64,000 nt of DNA. Source: Trochalopteron elliotii (taxonomy: Eukaryota > Chordata > Aves > Passeriformes > Leiothrichidae). The stretch lies in NCBI GenBank assembly GCA_024734555.1, contig JANPWX010000072.1:3816420-3880419 (forward strand), written 5' to 3'. Below the pieces are notes generated by a model. It did no database searches. It saw nothing but the letters and a program-made list of their open reading frames with translations, and was not told the DNA's origin. Of the stretch, positions 24,433-37,175 are shown one piece after another. A program made the position numbers and the translations under genes. Positions within the stretch are counted from its first letter, which is position 1. Each line of letters starts with the position of its first letter.

Positions 24433-25815
24433 GTTGTTGCCTGCTCCATTGGAATAAAAAAGCTTCAGACATGTCTGAGGGTCTCTTACCTCGCCACAGG
24501 AATTCTTCTTCTCAAAACAGGCAGAGGATGGACAACACTTGGCATAAGAAATGGCGTTTTCCCACACTGGCATTTTTGGCATTCCCAGATACAAGCTCAC
24601 TTTGAAGCTATTCACTTGTCCTTGCCAAATCATCTGGTTTTAAGCCTTTCCTCCCAATAACAAGTTTATTTTTCCGATCATTGATATGGTTAACAACTCA
24701 TGTACCTGCTGGTAAGTCTTCTCTGCTTCTTTCTCTCCACTGCATAAAAGCCAGAAAATGTCTTCTTATCTTTCCTTTTCTGGATACAGAAAAATAAGGT
24801 CTGCTTTCAACAGCTGTTCAAGATGCCATGTGCTTTTGAAAGTAATGGTTGATAACACCCATGGTTTCACCTATGGTTGTGAAAATGGTAAAGTCAGGGT
24901 GACAAACCTGTTAATTCAATCCAGAACACATATGCAAGTGGTGTTAAACATGGTGGTGTCTATTTGTTTGATGTCACACCTGCTTCAGAACATTTGTTTG
25001 GAACAGGAATCCCATACCTGGTCCCCAAAATACTCTTAGTTTTGCTCACTCAAAGCCAACTGAGGAAATTTGCCCTGCATTGATTCACAAAGCAAACATT
25101 CAGACAAACAAAATAGAAAGTTACTTAACAATCTCTTAGAAAAAGGTAGAGGCAAAACATGTTGACAATTTGTCTAAGGTAGAGAGGAAACTAAAAATAC
25201 ACTGAAACTATAAACACTTTACAAAGAAGCTGTGAAAAAAAATCCATGCAAAATATGTAAGAAAATACACACTGCTTTATGCTACTTTTTTGAGTTTACA
25301 ATCCTGCATGGCTCTAGGAGGTACATTTTCTAGGAAAGCCTCTGCTCAAAATCTTTACTTTGTTGCCCTGTCAACTGTGAGATGAGGAGGTCCTGGTCTG
25401 TCCTAACTTCTTGATAAAGCACAATCTTGCACTCGTCTCTTGGACTGCTAGTGCTGGAATTCCCACAAGAGCGTCCTTATAGAAGCATTTGGCCTCCTGA
25501 GGAAAGGCTGGAGAAGGACTGAGAGTATTAAAATGCATGATTTCTATATTACTGTGTCATATTGTCTAAGCAAACAGAGCATTGTCTTTACTATCTCTCT
25601 TCTAAACAGTGCTCATTTCTACTGCTGAGGGCAATTGCTTACTTTTACATAAGTAGTACTCCTTCTCTTACAAGCACCTATAAATGTCTACTAGTATACA
25701 AAAAAAAAAAAAAAAAAATCAAGCAGTGTGTTGCAAGTTCTTTTCTCTGCCATCCTCAAATTTGAATTCCAAGAATCCTACAGGAAAATATTTTCTACCA
25801 GTTTTGTAAAATTCT
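24433..25815. other. Non-coding DNA, possibly the R/U5 of an unrecognised LTR at its left end
   Basis: 24433-24660 has balanced base composition and an AATAAA at 24453; the rest is unique AT-rich DNA. No gene is supported. An A19 run lies at 25700-25718. Confidence 0.4.
25700..25718. repeat. A19 homopolymer
   Basis: Uninterrupted run of 19 A. No recognisable retro-element lies upstream of it on the plus strand. Confidence 0.95.
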
Positions 25816-26178
25816 TCACAGAATCATGCAATCATATGTTGAGTCTGAAGACACCAGTCAAGACATTTGAGTCCAAATCCTGGCCCTGTGCAGGACACTC
25901 CAGATGTCACACCATGTCCCTGAGAGTGTTGTCCAAAAGCTTCTTCAACTCTGTCAGTCTTGGTGCTGTGACCACCTCCCTGGGGAGTCTGTTCCACTGT
26001 TTACCTCTAGGTGAAAAACCTTTTCCTGATATCCAGCCAAAAGCTCCCCTGACACAACTTCAGGCCATTCCCTTGGGTCCTGGTCACTGGTCACCACAGA
26101 GCAGACATCAGTGCCTGCCTCTCCTCTTCCTTTCATGAGGGAGTTGTGTCTGCAATGAGGTCTCCCCTCTTCACTGAA
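25816..26178 (-). mobile_element. CR1 LINE fragment, end of ORF2 plus 3' UTR
   Basis: The left end reads tcacagaatcatgcaatcat, a decayed CR1 terminal repeat in reverse complement. The gagtccaaatcctggccctg core and the gaccacctccctggggag, ctgttccactg, cttttcctgatatccagcc and cacaacttcaggccattccc blocks follow in CR1 order. On the minus strand the frame at 25954-26211 carries a short piece of the ORF2 C-terminus with a VVTSDQ-type motif. The right end fades after gcaatgaggtctcccctc. It is 5'-truncated and interrupted. Confidence 0.93.
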
Positions 26179-28667
26179 TTTTTTTACACAATTTTTCATG
26201 TGCAAGCTCATTTCCAGTTCTACATTTTATTTCAAAGAAAGTCTTCCATTGTAATCATTTGAGAAACATTTAATTCTGTCTGGAATTCACAGTTTCTGCC
26301 CATGCAAAGATGAACTCCACAGAAGTGACACAGAAAATCCAGAATCCAGAATACACCAGACCAGCTACTATGATGGGTATTTAGTTTCCAGCTCTGCAGT
26401 GCCATGGATATATTGCATTGACAGCATGTGAATACATTGATTGCAAAGACATGCACAGCACAAATGCTATTACATGTTATTACCCGTCACCTCCAGGAAA
26501 AATGAAACACTTTTCTGCTTAGAAACCAAAAGCAGAAATATAGCACCATCACTTCAACTACCTGGAAAAATTAATAGTTAATCTTTCTTATTTGTTTCTA
26601 GATGATACCTCCTGCTTCCCTTCACCCATCTTGACTTGTTTTTTCATTCTTCAGCTAGAACTGCTCTTTACTATAATATGTTGCTTTATATAGGATTTTC
26701 TCTTATATTACAATTTCTGCACTATCTAGAATAACGTAGATCAATACACCTGAGATATTTATATACAAATACAAGCCAGTCTCCTTTCCAAGTCTAGCTT
26801 TCAGAACTGGCAATGATGATGATGATGATGATTATAATTGTTATTATTTTCAGCTAAAAGTGTTATTTATGTGGGCACATTTCAGTACTTTATCAGTTGA
26901 AGTGCACAGGAGCATTTAGAAATTAGCAATTTGTGATTTGTCATTTGTTCAGTGTTATTAGGAAACAGCAAGAATTTTTATCAATAAAAAAGGCCATTGA
27001 GCTAAATATCTAAAGCCTCATAAATTAGTTCAAAGCAAATCAGCTCTGATCTTTAGTGGATTCAATTCCCACTTCATTAATTGCTAATTGTCTCGACAAT
27101 AAAAATATCAGTTCAAATAACAAGAAGTGAATTACAATAACTGCTCAAATGTCTGTTCAGATAAGCATGAAAAAACATAAGTAACTTACCATGAAAATTA
27201 ATGCAAAAATCCATTCAAAATCCATTGGTATAGGTATTAAATTAGAACTGGTTTTCTTCATGTCAAAGAAAATGATACTCTACAGAAAATGCTTACAAGT
27301 GGAAAAAAAGATATTTCTGCTAATAGCACAGTAAAAAAAAACATTGTGATGATCACCCTAGTAGTTTAGAATATTTCACCCAATTTTCTACTGTCATAGT
27401 AATAAATATGTAATTGTGTGGAAGGAAAGAGAAAAAAGAGAAATTAATTAGATTTGCAGCATACAGGCACTTTCTGCTCTTTTCTAATTTTCGCTGTCTA
27501 AAGCAGGTCATGAAATTTTACAGCACAGTTGAGTTTGATGCTTTTGTCAAATGATATTTCCACTCCCTATCTAAAATTGAAAGTCTGTATTAATGCCACA
27601 CTTGGAGTGAGGATTTATGCAGTAAGAACATTAGCACGTTTAATGTTATGCTCACATAATTATACTTCTCCTATACATTAACATAAACTAATAATAGTTC
27701 TTTTGAATTCCAGTAACGAGATACCTTTTCAAATTGTACTGAAAGTTTCTTGATTCTTCACTGTCCAACAAAGATACTGAGACCTTGAGAGGTAATAAAC
27801 TCTCACTGGAGTCATCACTTCAGCTTGCTGCTGGAAATAAACCCCTTTTTTCTAGTGTGGCAAAATTGCTAGTCTAGTCCAGTTAGTGCAGTGTGAAAGC
27901 TTTCATGATAAATTCAGGGTGAAAACGTTCTCTCTTCTTCTCTCCTTGACTGTGACTTCTTAAAAAAATAGGTGTCCATTTAAAATATCATTGAATGTGT
28001 GGCGGCTTATGGCTCCTGCAGTGAAAGATACCACCTAAGAAATTAAAAATCTATTACAGAACTTGTCTGAGAACCCAGTCCTGAAACAGTCTTAAACTTT
28101 CTAACTTGTCTAGAAATTCAGTACAAAGGTTGTCCCATTCATCTCCATTCTCATTTTCCTTCTTCAACCAAAGCCATGTCTTCCACATAGTGAACACCAG
28201 CCTGTGACTCATTTTAATGTCGTTGCCATTATCACTCAGATTTTGAGGTTGTCAGGCTTGCAGACTCATGAATAAACTGTAGCTGCAGCCTGTGAAGTTC
28301 CAGAAGAAAAGTTTTTAAGTTATTGTATTCATGCCACTTCAATTCTTAATCATACATAATCAGTAGCTCCAGAGAAACATCTTAGCATCATTCTGTTGCC
28401 CAAACATCAGGTTACATTTGGTACAGAGCCTACCATTTCCTATCTCAGCATCCTTCCTGGACACTACTCAGAGACACCGATTTAAAAATATAAAGTATCA
28501 GGCATTGTTTGTGTTTTGAAAGTATTCATTATCCTTTTTTGCTCTTCATTTAAGAATGCATCTTCATTTCACAGTCTTAATCTCTTTCTGACTATGCCCT
28601 ATGGGCAGATTTCAATTCCAAGCTTAAATACAAAAAAAGATGTAAAAGAAAGGTAATTTATTTCTTT
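26179..28667. other. Unique AT-rich non-coding DNA
   Basis: No gene or transposon was recognised. It contains a short (GAT)n run (26813-26832, about 6.5 units) and a homeodomain-motif-rich stretch at about 26980-27150, described in the findings as a possible conserved element. Confidence 0.5.
26813..26832. repeat. (ATG)n microsatellite
   Basis: About 6.5 uninterrupted trinucleotide units. Confidence 0.9.
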
Positions 28668-28840
28668 CTCTGGGGTCGTCTAGTCCAATATCCCACTGCA
28701 AGGTGGACAATCACCAACTCAATCATGCTAGCCATGGCTATGTCTGGAGGTCTTATGAACCTCCAAAGACAGAGATGAGTTCCTTTTCTGAACCATCACC
28801 AGTTCCAGAGTTGTGTCACACTCCTTGTGAAATGTGAGAG
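28668..28840 (-). mobile_element. Probable CR1 3' tail fragment, strongly decayed
   Basis: gggtcgtctagtccaatatc (28673) matches the CR1 tail core. It is followed by a gccatggctatgtctggagg block, a cctccaaagacagagatgag block (usually ctccaaggatggagact), aaccatcaccagttccagag and actccttgtgaaa, all in the expected reverse-complement order with many substitutions. The terminal repeat is not visible. This is the least certain of the CR1 calls. Confidence 0.65.
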
Positions 28841-31574
28841 GACATTAGATGGATCGTAGCAAGCTTCAGAATCAGAAGACCCAAACAGATGATTTCAAAG
28901 AGCAGCTTTTTCTGCCAGTTATGACTTGTCCAAAAAGAGCATTTCTAAGGCTGCAATAGTAATCTAAAATGGAGGGGAAAGGAGATTTGCCATGATATGT
29001 CTAAGATATACAATTGCAGGTATATAGAAGCAAAAAGTGTTTTAAAATTTTCATTTTCTTCTTTACCAAATGTTCTTTTCATCGTATTACAGTCAGGTAG
29101 GTCAGATCTGCATCCACAGTACTACAGACATTGGTGTATCATTGGTATGGCAAGCAATTATTTCAGTGCAAGTCAAGAATAGCATTTTTTTTTCTTTTTT
29201 TTTTGCCTACTGTCATTCATAGAGAACAGATTGTTTACTGACTAAGGGAAGAGCATAATTTATTTCAATGTGTTTTTAGCATTATCTTTTTTACCATCCC
29301 ATGTATGTAAAAGTTAGTTGAAAATGAGAAAGTTTGAGAAAGAGTGAGATCCACATATGAAAAATATGCAATCTGAGGTGTCCAGCTGAAGGTGTCCTAT
29401 TCAATACAGAATATGGGTAATAGGCAGATGATTCTTTTTTCGTGTCAGTGGTCCATACAGCGCATGTATGAATGGGGTATTAAAAGAAGCCCCAGTTAAT
29501 TTTGGAAGCACCACTGTCCTGGCAGTCAGGCTATGTCAACACCATCTTGTGTGATACTTATTCATGTGATGAATCTGTTTAATTCTGTTCTTTTCCACAG
29601 AGAAATCAATTTCAGTGGTATTGCCTGGATGAACTCAGACATTGCACAACAAGCTAGTAAGCACATCTGAATTAATAGCTTATTTGCAAGTGTCAAGCTG
29701 CGAACAGGGCAGGCATCATCCTTAGCATTGATCATGACTAGACATCATATTTCTAAAGCAAGTTTAATGTGTCTCTGGTAGCTGCTAACTGTGAAATAGT
29801 ATTCTAAGCACATGCTAATAAAAATGCATGAACTCGTATGCTTTAAAATAACATCAATTTCCCTAGGCCTAGGGAAGACTAACACGCATAAAGGCTTCAT
29901 ATTTGGATCCTATCCAGGATTTTTCCTGCCAAATGAAACACCACTAGTTAGGTTTTGAGCTATATGGACTTAAATTTGCCCTTAAATGAAAAATTGTACT
30001 CATGACTGAAATACTTGATAGGTGATTTTTACAATTAAGAAAACATCCTGGTAACCCTCCTCACAGCAACTGAAATGCTCATCTTCTGCTGGCAAACCTC
30101 CAGGCCAGCCCATCTCTGCCCTTTCACTAGCATATAGATTCTACACTCATTGTCAGAAGTACTGTTGTCTCATGCAGATATATTTAACTTTATATTTAAT
30201 ATATTATATTTATAATATATTTTCCTTCATGAGAAACTTTATTTCAATAAAGAATAAGATTATTAGGTGAGGTGATTTGGAGGAGTTTTCAGGATCATTC
30301 TGATTCAGCAAGGATTCCAAAAAGAAGAGGTAATTGCCCCTATTAGGAACTTTTAGGATGTCTTTTCCACATTTGTTTTCCACCTATGAGCATATATGTG
30401 CCTTGCCAATGAAGACAAGACTATTTTCCTCCTTTCAGTGACAATGGAAGTCTAGTTGAAATTTAGCCATCACCATTCCAGTTGCTTTTGATTGCCTTGT
30501 CAAGCAAAAGTTCCCCACTGCCATGAGTTTATTCGGCTGCATAGAAAGTTTTTCCTGTTAATTTTGCTCTGAGAACAAGTTTGTATTATACTTCAGCGAC
30601 TAGAAAGACTAATTTCATGATATAACACCAATTGGATGTCAGTTTGGCAGCCTTGCTAAGTTCTTTGATCTTAAATGAAAAGAAAACAAGCCTCAATTTG
30701 GTGGTCTCTCAGTACCTCGTGAGAAGCAGACATTCAGCCACAGAATGGGGACAGATACCACCAGTACTGGGAATAAAACTTAGGCTTAAGAGCTGGAAGC
30801 ACAGAACTTGAAGAATACTCTTTTAGAAGACATTTCTCATTATGAATAGAGGGAAAGAATCAGAGCTGACCTGGCAACATGCTGAGGGCTCAAATTGGCA
30901 AGCACTTCTGACAGGCAAGAATTTCACTGAAAAATAATTGTATGGGAAGAGGGTAACCAGTCTCAGTAATTAGGTTTTTTTCTGGGGTTCAACAAGCATT
31001 ATTTTTTGGCTGCTAAATAAATTTTCTTCAAAGGATTATGATTGCAGATTGTTTTTTTAATACCTCTGTACTAATAAATAATACTCAGTACTAAAAAATG
31101 TCCTTTATAATGCACAACCTTTCCCTTCAAATCATGTCACTTTCTTCTATGTGGGTAAAATCCAAAAGCACAGAATACTTTTTTCTAAAACACCCCTGCT
31201 CTTGGAACTCTACCTCTTATGGACCTCTCTAATAAGGCCAATGCAGCTATGCTCTTCCCAAAGTCTAGTTTGTTTCTTTCCAAACTCCTCTGTAGATCTC
31301 CAGAGCTGTACACCCCAAAATTAGTAACAGCTTCTAGGAAACCTAGTTAATATGTGCATTTGGGTTTTCACATATTTTTCTTTATTTTTGTACATACACT
31401 GTAAAAAAATCAAACTGTTTCCTGCAGGGACAGATAGAGAAAAACTTGGATAAACTCCTGTGACAGCAGGACTCACAGCAGAATACAGTTATCTGCTGTT
31501 ACCTAAGACTTCTCTTCGTCTCACCTTTTTATTTCAAATACAAAAATTAATTAATTCATTTTTTAGTTAATTAA

Positions 31575-31593
31575 TTCAAAAATTATTTTTGAA
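31575..31593. repeat. AT-rich inverted repeat within a repeat cluster
   Basis: ttcaaaaat and atttttgaa are exact reverse complements around one central base. The surrounding 31546-31612 also contains ttaattaattca twice and aaaattatttttg twice, so this is a small cluster of AT-rich direct and inverted repeats. Confidence 0.85.
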
Positions 31594-31730
31594 TGTTAAA
31601 ATTATTTTTGGGGGTCAAAAAGAATTTGTATATTTTCAAGGAAGAAATGCTTGGCAAAAAGCAGTATAAGAAAACTGACAAATATCTTTCAGCTGGCATA
31701 ACAAACTGCATTAAAATATTCAATGATCAG

Positions 31731-31748
31731 TTCCATGAATTCATGGAA
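31731..31748. repeat. Perfect 18-bp palindrome
   Basis: ttccatgaattcatggaa reads the same on both strands. It is followed immediately by a second, overlapping palindromic core (ttcatgaa). It has no spacer and might bind a dimeric protein, but nothing else supports a regulatory role. Confidence 0.9.
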
Positions 31749-34628
31749 TTCATGAAATTCAGCCAGAAAGAATATAAATTACTTCTATTTAGATGTAGGT
31801 GGTTTTTTTTGCTTTTTGGATCATGGAGAGCACATTTGTTAGTAATGAGTAAGAGTTCTTACTTGTTCAGTGCTTTTTCGAAAATGAAAAAAACCAGCAG
31901 GGTCAGAGGGCCTTAACATCTGCATCTTCAGTCTGGTTTTGTTTCAGCAGGAACTGAAGCACATTTGAATTCTTTGGATGTTTGTACCCCATAGGGTGTA
32001 TAGTCATCTATTTTTGAGTATGCAAAGAAGTGACATCTTTGACAACTTTGTGTTTTTACAATGATCTGTGAATGGCTGGTTGCAGTTTCCAGAATCCACC
32101 ATATGAACCTTAGGACCACAGTGTGCTCGTATGTGAAAATACACCTTTATTTTCATCACCATCTTTATCTTGATATTGATACGAATGTACAAACCCTGAA
32201 GGAAAAAATAATATTGCCGTTCCAAACACCTCCAGAATGTGAAATCTTTTGGTTTTTTTAGGCTTTCAAAAATCTCCCATTCTCATTTTCAAAAGATATC
32301 CAATAGCTTTATACATTTTTTAACTGTGTTTGGATTTCTTTTATCAGCATTTAATTTAAGGAAACTTATTAACTGTACTTTCTTATAAGAGTTTGTAGAA
32401 ATAATTTTAGGATCCCTTTTAGGATAGAATGTCCTAAAGTAATTATGTCTTGGAGATATTCCCATTTTTGTCCTTTTTCATGACTAATACAATTCATATT
32501 TGATTAAACATTATTAGGCACTTTGGCTTTCTTCCCATGAGGAGGGAGTAGATGTCTAAGTGTGTGAAATGAAAGTCATACCATAGGACTCAATGTAAAG
32601 TCCTAGAAGAGCAATGTAGACCTTACATGTTTATTGGGAGGGAACTCCAACTTGGAACTCACGGAGTTTGAAAAGCGTAAATTCTGGTTGCTAATCAAAA
32701 TCTCAGTGTCCCATGTAGCTCTCTGGCCAGAAAGGGATAAGCTAGCACTTGTTTGTATATACAGGAGGATAATCCTTCAAAGTAGACAGGATTGTTTGTC
32801 ATTAGGCTCTTTTCTGATGTGGATAGATTTCCAGATATGATGTCCTTAATTCAAACACTGAAAGATGGGCTTTAAACCAGAAGTGTCTCATTTCCTTGAA
32901 ATGCTCATGAAAATCACTTTGGTTTTGATATCTATATATCAGGGAAGACTGCTAAGAAAGGTGAAGATGCGCTTGGCATAACAGAGTTCACTGCTGAGCT
33001 GAGTAAGCAGTTGGTCTGTGAAAGCCAGTGATACCAGCACCAGTTCTTTCTAGTAACTTGCTTTCTTTCTTTACCCCAAAGACCTAAAATTAGCTAACAT
33101 GTTGCCATTTAACACCTTTGGGAGAGAGGGGCAAACACACAATAACTTAACCTCTCTTAGATAAGTTAAAATGGTTTATTGCATCAAGGGCTGCAAAAAT
33201 CCTAACAGGACATGCTGATTTTATAGTAGAAAATAATATAACAGTCAAAGCTATGACTTGATCCAACCACTGGAAGATGAAGGTAAAAACATTCAGTGCT
33301 GAAAAAAGTTCTGATTTCTGTACATAACTCAAAAATTATTTAGCATGTATGCTAAAGTGTGCTGGTGTTCAAGTTGCTCCAAATTGGTTTATAAGAAAGT
33401 AGAGAGTCAAATTCTTCTTACTAGCATAATTCATGATGCAAGTTATTTCAACACAAACTATGTAAGTAGCTCACATTATATAATTAGATTATTAGTGCTG
33501 AACACATCTGATGTCCATGAAGACCCATAAGTCTTAAGAAAAATAAGTTTGTGAGATGGATTGGTTACATAATGTGATTAAAAATCTACCTTCCCAATGG
33601 ATTCTTACAATCAGAGAGCATAGGTTGGTGCATTACGCTGAATCAAACTGAGAAAGGTTTTTTAACAAAATCAAAACATTCTTCCTTTCCTTCTTTCTGG
33701 ATGTGACTTCTGTCATATCAAGGAAAGGGCTTATTCTTGAAAATGAACAAAATAAATACATATTTCCTATCATAAAATCTGTATTTGGCTAGATAAGTAA
33801 GCAAAAAAGGGATATCCAAGCAGGTAGACAAAGAGAAGAAATGTAGTTACGAAATTAAGCAATATCTGCAGTACCTCTGTAGTGTAATTACATTTAAGCC
33901 ACCTGTTTGAGGGTTTTAGTCATGGACATGCATCAACACACCACATCTCTTCTGAGTTTGTTTTCATGTTTCAGATGTTCTTTCTGCAATCTCAACACAG
34001 ACCCTTCTCATACACGCAGGCCATAGTCAAGTGAGGGGATTTAAAGGTACTAATAATAGTGTTATGCTTATTTATTTTTATGCAGATGCTCAATTCCAGA
34101 TAAAGAAGAATGTCTTTTTGAGTAGAAGTCTTTCTACCTACTTCTACAAGGAGTCTTCTGTAACTACTCTCTTGTGACAATGTTCACTTTGTCTATCCTT
34201 GCCAAATCTTTTCTATAAATATTTATAATCTTAATCTTTTGGTATTAAATGCTAACACATTTTGTTAGTAAGAATGAGAAGTTAGTGTGTGTGCCCAACA
34301 CACAAAAAAAGATGTGTTTGCCAAAACCTGACCATGTGTAAGAGAAAGACTGCCATCAGCAGAATTAAACAGTAATGAGGGAACTTTAGAAATAAAGAAT
34401 AAATTCATCTTGAAAGCAGCATAAAAGAATCATGAAAATTCATAGCAGGAATCAGAGACCTTAGAGTGGAAACAGCAACCATCAAAACTTGGTTCAACAC
34501 TGCCAAAATTTGCCCCAGCATCATCACCTCTTTGCTTTGTCCAGCAAGAACAAATTCCCTGTGATGCCTTAAGTTTCAGCTTTCATATTTTTCAGGTTCT
34601 GTACTGCCTTAGTGTGTGACTCTGAACT

Positions 34629-34633
34629 TCATG
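34629..34633 (+). repeat. Left target-site duplication of the LTR
   Basis: tcatg here is repeated exactly at 34995-34999, directly after the LTR's terminal CA. It fixes both LTR ends. Confidence 0.8.
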
Positions 34634-34994
34634 TGAAATGTTAGCAAGTTCTCTTCACAGAGTAGTTAGACAAAACAACCATTTTCCAGCCTGAGAACCA
34701 AGGACACTGAGGCAGCCTCAGGCCCAAAAAGTATAAACAACGGTGAATTGAGGAGAACAATGTGGGAGGATGGGACTTCGTAACCTGAAGCTGTAACTGG
34801 ACAATTAGCCCCAATATGTAAATGGACCAAAACTTAAAAAAGTGTGACAATTCATGACCAGTCGTCCATCTTGGGTAGAACCACAGCTGGGCTCTTATAC
34901 TGCCCAAGGTGTATCCTGTGAAGGCCTTTCAAAAAATACCTACTTTATTCCTTTAACACTATTTAGCCTCTGTTCCAGATCAGCCTGTGAGGCA
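34634..34994 (+). mobile_element. Solo LTR of an avian ERVL-like endogenous retrovirus
   Basis: A 361-bp element from TGAAATGTTAGC to GTGAGGCA, with TG...CA ends and an exact 5-bp target duplication (tcatg) on both sides; 5 bp is the length made by ERVL-type integrases. Internal blocks match an LTR family seen in birds: ctgaggcagcctcaggccc (34709), agtataaacaacggtgaatt (34730), gaggatgggacttcgtaacc (34767), aactggacaattagccccaa (34795), then the promoter-like acttaaaaaagtg (34831), gtccatcttgggtagaacc (34864) and tactttattcctttaac (34941). The expected polyadenylation signal near 34931 has decayed to aaaaaa. No internal viral sequence adjoins it, so it is a solo LTR. It encodes nothing. Confidence 0.9.
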
Positions 34995-34999
34995 TCATG
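34995..34999 (+). repeat. Right target-site duplication of the LTR
   Basis: tcatg, identical to 34629-34633. Confidence 0.8.
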
Positions 35000-36854
35000 A
35001 GCTGCCTGCTCTGCAGCTGATGGGGCAGCAGTTCAGTCGGCAAAAAACAGGGACATACACTCAGGTTTGTCTGTGTACAAGAACTCATGAGGTTCTTTCT
35101 CACCAGCTTGTGAGTTAATCGGTTATAGAGAGCAACACAGACATCTTTAAGGCTGTAGCATCCATGTCTTACAGGACAAAATGCAAGCAGGGTAACTGGT
35201 GCTTTTGAAGGAGCAATACTTCTTGTAAACCAGACATGCTTTGAGGATGCCATGGGTGTGATGGTAGGTCTCTAAATATCTGTCTCTGTGTGTGTTTATG
35301 ATTAGAAATTTAGGGGACTACTTGTAAAAAAAAATATTTAGACAGTTTTAGGTGCTTGATAGATTTTGAAAGTGTCTTGTAGTGTGATTTATATGTTGTA
35401 TTACTGATATTAACCCTGAAAATAAGATGATTGCAGGTTTGTTTATTCATTTATAAATCTATAACTTGTTTCTGTCCTGATTCAGTTTAAACTCAATAAA
35501 CTGAGATTTTTTTTCTCTATGACATAATGTTTCATCAATTTTCCCTTTAACTGGCTCTGAGGACTTTTTGTTTGAGTTTACTGATAGTGTAGCTCAACCT
35601 TATGATGTTATGAATATTAAATCTTTTCATGTTGTGCTACCAGACACCACATTGTTTGTACAGGAATGGTCCAGAACCTTGTAATTCCAGCGTGCACACT
35701 AGGAATATATGAAAATAGCAAGCTCCTCACTCCTCAGGCCATTTTCTGTGTTTTGAAACAAGAGTATGATGAGGATGAAACACAAACTGCTGTCCTTCAT
35801 CAAAAATCTTGGAAGCCTGTCCAATTGAAAGGTGTAGTTTTAAGCTGATATACTTTTTTTTGGCTCCTTTTTCAATAAATAGATGAGGAGAATACACCTG
35901 TCAGCAATTAGAGATAGATCAAAAATGGAAACATCTGGGAAAAAAGTGAACGTCTGCATCATGTTGAAGACTTGGAATGTGGAAATACCATAAGTAATAT
36001 AGGCAAAATGATTTATTTACATTAATATCAGAGTACCTAGGGCAATAAGGAACTTGGGCTTAGAACTGGAGTCCAGGAAAAACTTTTATTTTTAAGAATC
36101 CCATCTTAGCTATAAGCAGAGTGACTAATAGTATAAACACAGTCACATACACAGATCTTAATGTAAGTGGTAATACAAGACAAGGAACAGGAACCTCAGA
36201 GTGTGAAACAAGGAAATACCCAATATGAAGGAGGCCACTTCCACTTTAAGCATCTGTCATTCCTAGCATATCATTTTCCAAAAACACAGATGAATCTTTG
36301 ACAAAAAGATTAGAAACATCTGAAAGTATTGATGAAGTGGCTGGTTATTAAGCTGAATGTCATTTCATTAATACTGGGTCTATGCAGCATATCATTCTAA
36401 AGAATAAAAGTACTGGAGTTCCTCTTGAATAACAATCAGATGTAAATTCCTCAGGGACTCCAGATGATGTACAATTCTGAAGGCTGCTTTGTAATTGGAA
36501 CAGTTTTTGAACTGTTTTGAACTTCATTTGCTTAGAGATTCAAATTTCTGTAGGATCCTTTATATTTCAAGCACAAATCTTATCCTCATAGTTAACTTGT
36601 TCTAGCTTCCAGGTAAATAACTCGATCTTCCAAGTAAAAACTGGACCAAATAATCAACCATCAGAAACACCTGAGAAAATATAATTAATAGAATTTATGC
36701 TTAGTATTTTATATATTTTCATGCATTATTCAGCTTGCCACTGGCAATAGTTCTGTGCCTTCCTTTCTGTGGTTTGTGTCTCACTCTATAATGTCATCAG
36801 GTGGTATAAGTCCAAGGAACAAAAGTATAGACTCACTGAAATGTGGAATAATAG
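35000..36854. other. Non-coding DNA
   Basis: 35000-35260 is less AT-rich than its surroundings and has a 96-codon minus-strand frame without recognisable similarity; its origin is unclear. The rest is unique AT-rich DNA with nothing recognised. Confidence 0.5.
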
Positions 36855-37175
36855 AAAAGTCTACAGTGGAAGGGATCTCTAGAGATCATCTGACTGAACT
36901 CAAAATTAAATCACCCAGGGCTCTGTAAAGCACAATCCTGTATATTTCCAGCAAGAGATATTCCATAACTTCTCTGGGCAAACTATTCCAACATTTAATT
37001 GTCCTCATGGTGAACAAGCCTTTTCTTAGTCCAGGTGGAATTTCCCTTGAAGAGACTCGCGCCCATTTCCTGTTATCACTGCGGATCCTTGTGAAGAGAG
37101 TGTCTTTACCTTCGCTATAACTACCTTGGGACAATCAGGTTCCCTGGGTCTCCTTCTTTGTCCTAGGCTACAGTT
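36855..37175 (-). mobile_element. CR1 LINE fragment, end of ORF2 plus 3' UTR
   Basis: In reverse complement order the segment shows agtggaagggatctctagag, gatcatctgactgaactc, tctctgggcaaactattcca, ctcatggtgaacaagcc, cttttcttagtccaggtgg and cggatccttgtgaagagagt, all CR1 blocks. The minus-strand frame at 36886-37134 contains a KGLFTMRTIKCWNSLPREV segment, the well-known C-terminal part of CR1 ORF2 just before its stop. The terminal 3' repeat is decayed. To the right (37176-37600) lies a GC-richer block that I cannot assign to CR1 or an LTR. Confidence 0.92.

Larger units (their letters stand above)
28841..34628. other. Unique AT-rich non-coding DNA
   Basis: No gene or interspersed repeat was recognised over this long stretch. 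It holds very AT-rich patches (30180-30225, 31546-31612) and an 18-bp palindrome listed separately. A 107-codon frame at 31593-31916 (plus) is lysine- and phenylalanine-rich as expected from AT-rich DNA and resembles no family. Confidence 0.5.

Noticed and set aside
35000..35253. Processed pseudogene on the minus strand beside the LTR
   Set aside because: No recognisable parent protein and no A tail, so it could not be supported.
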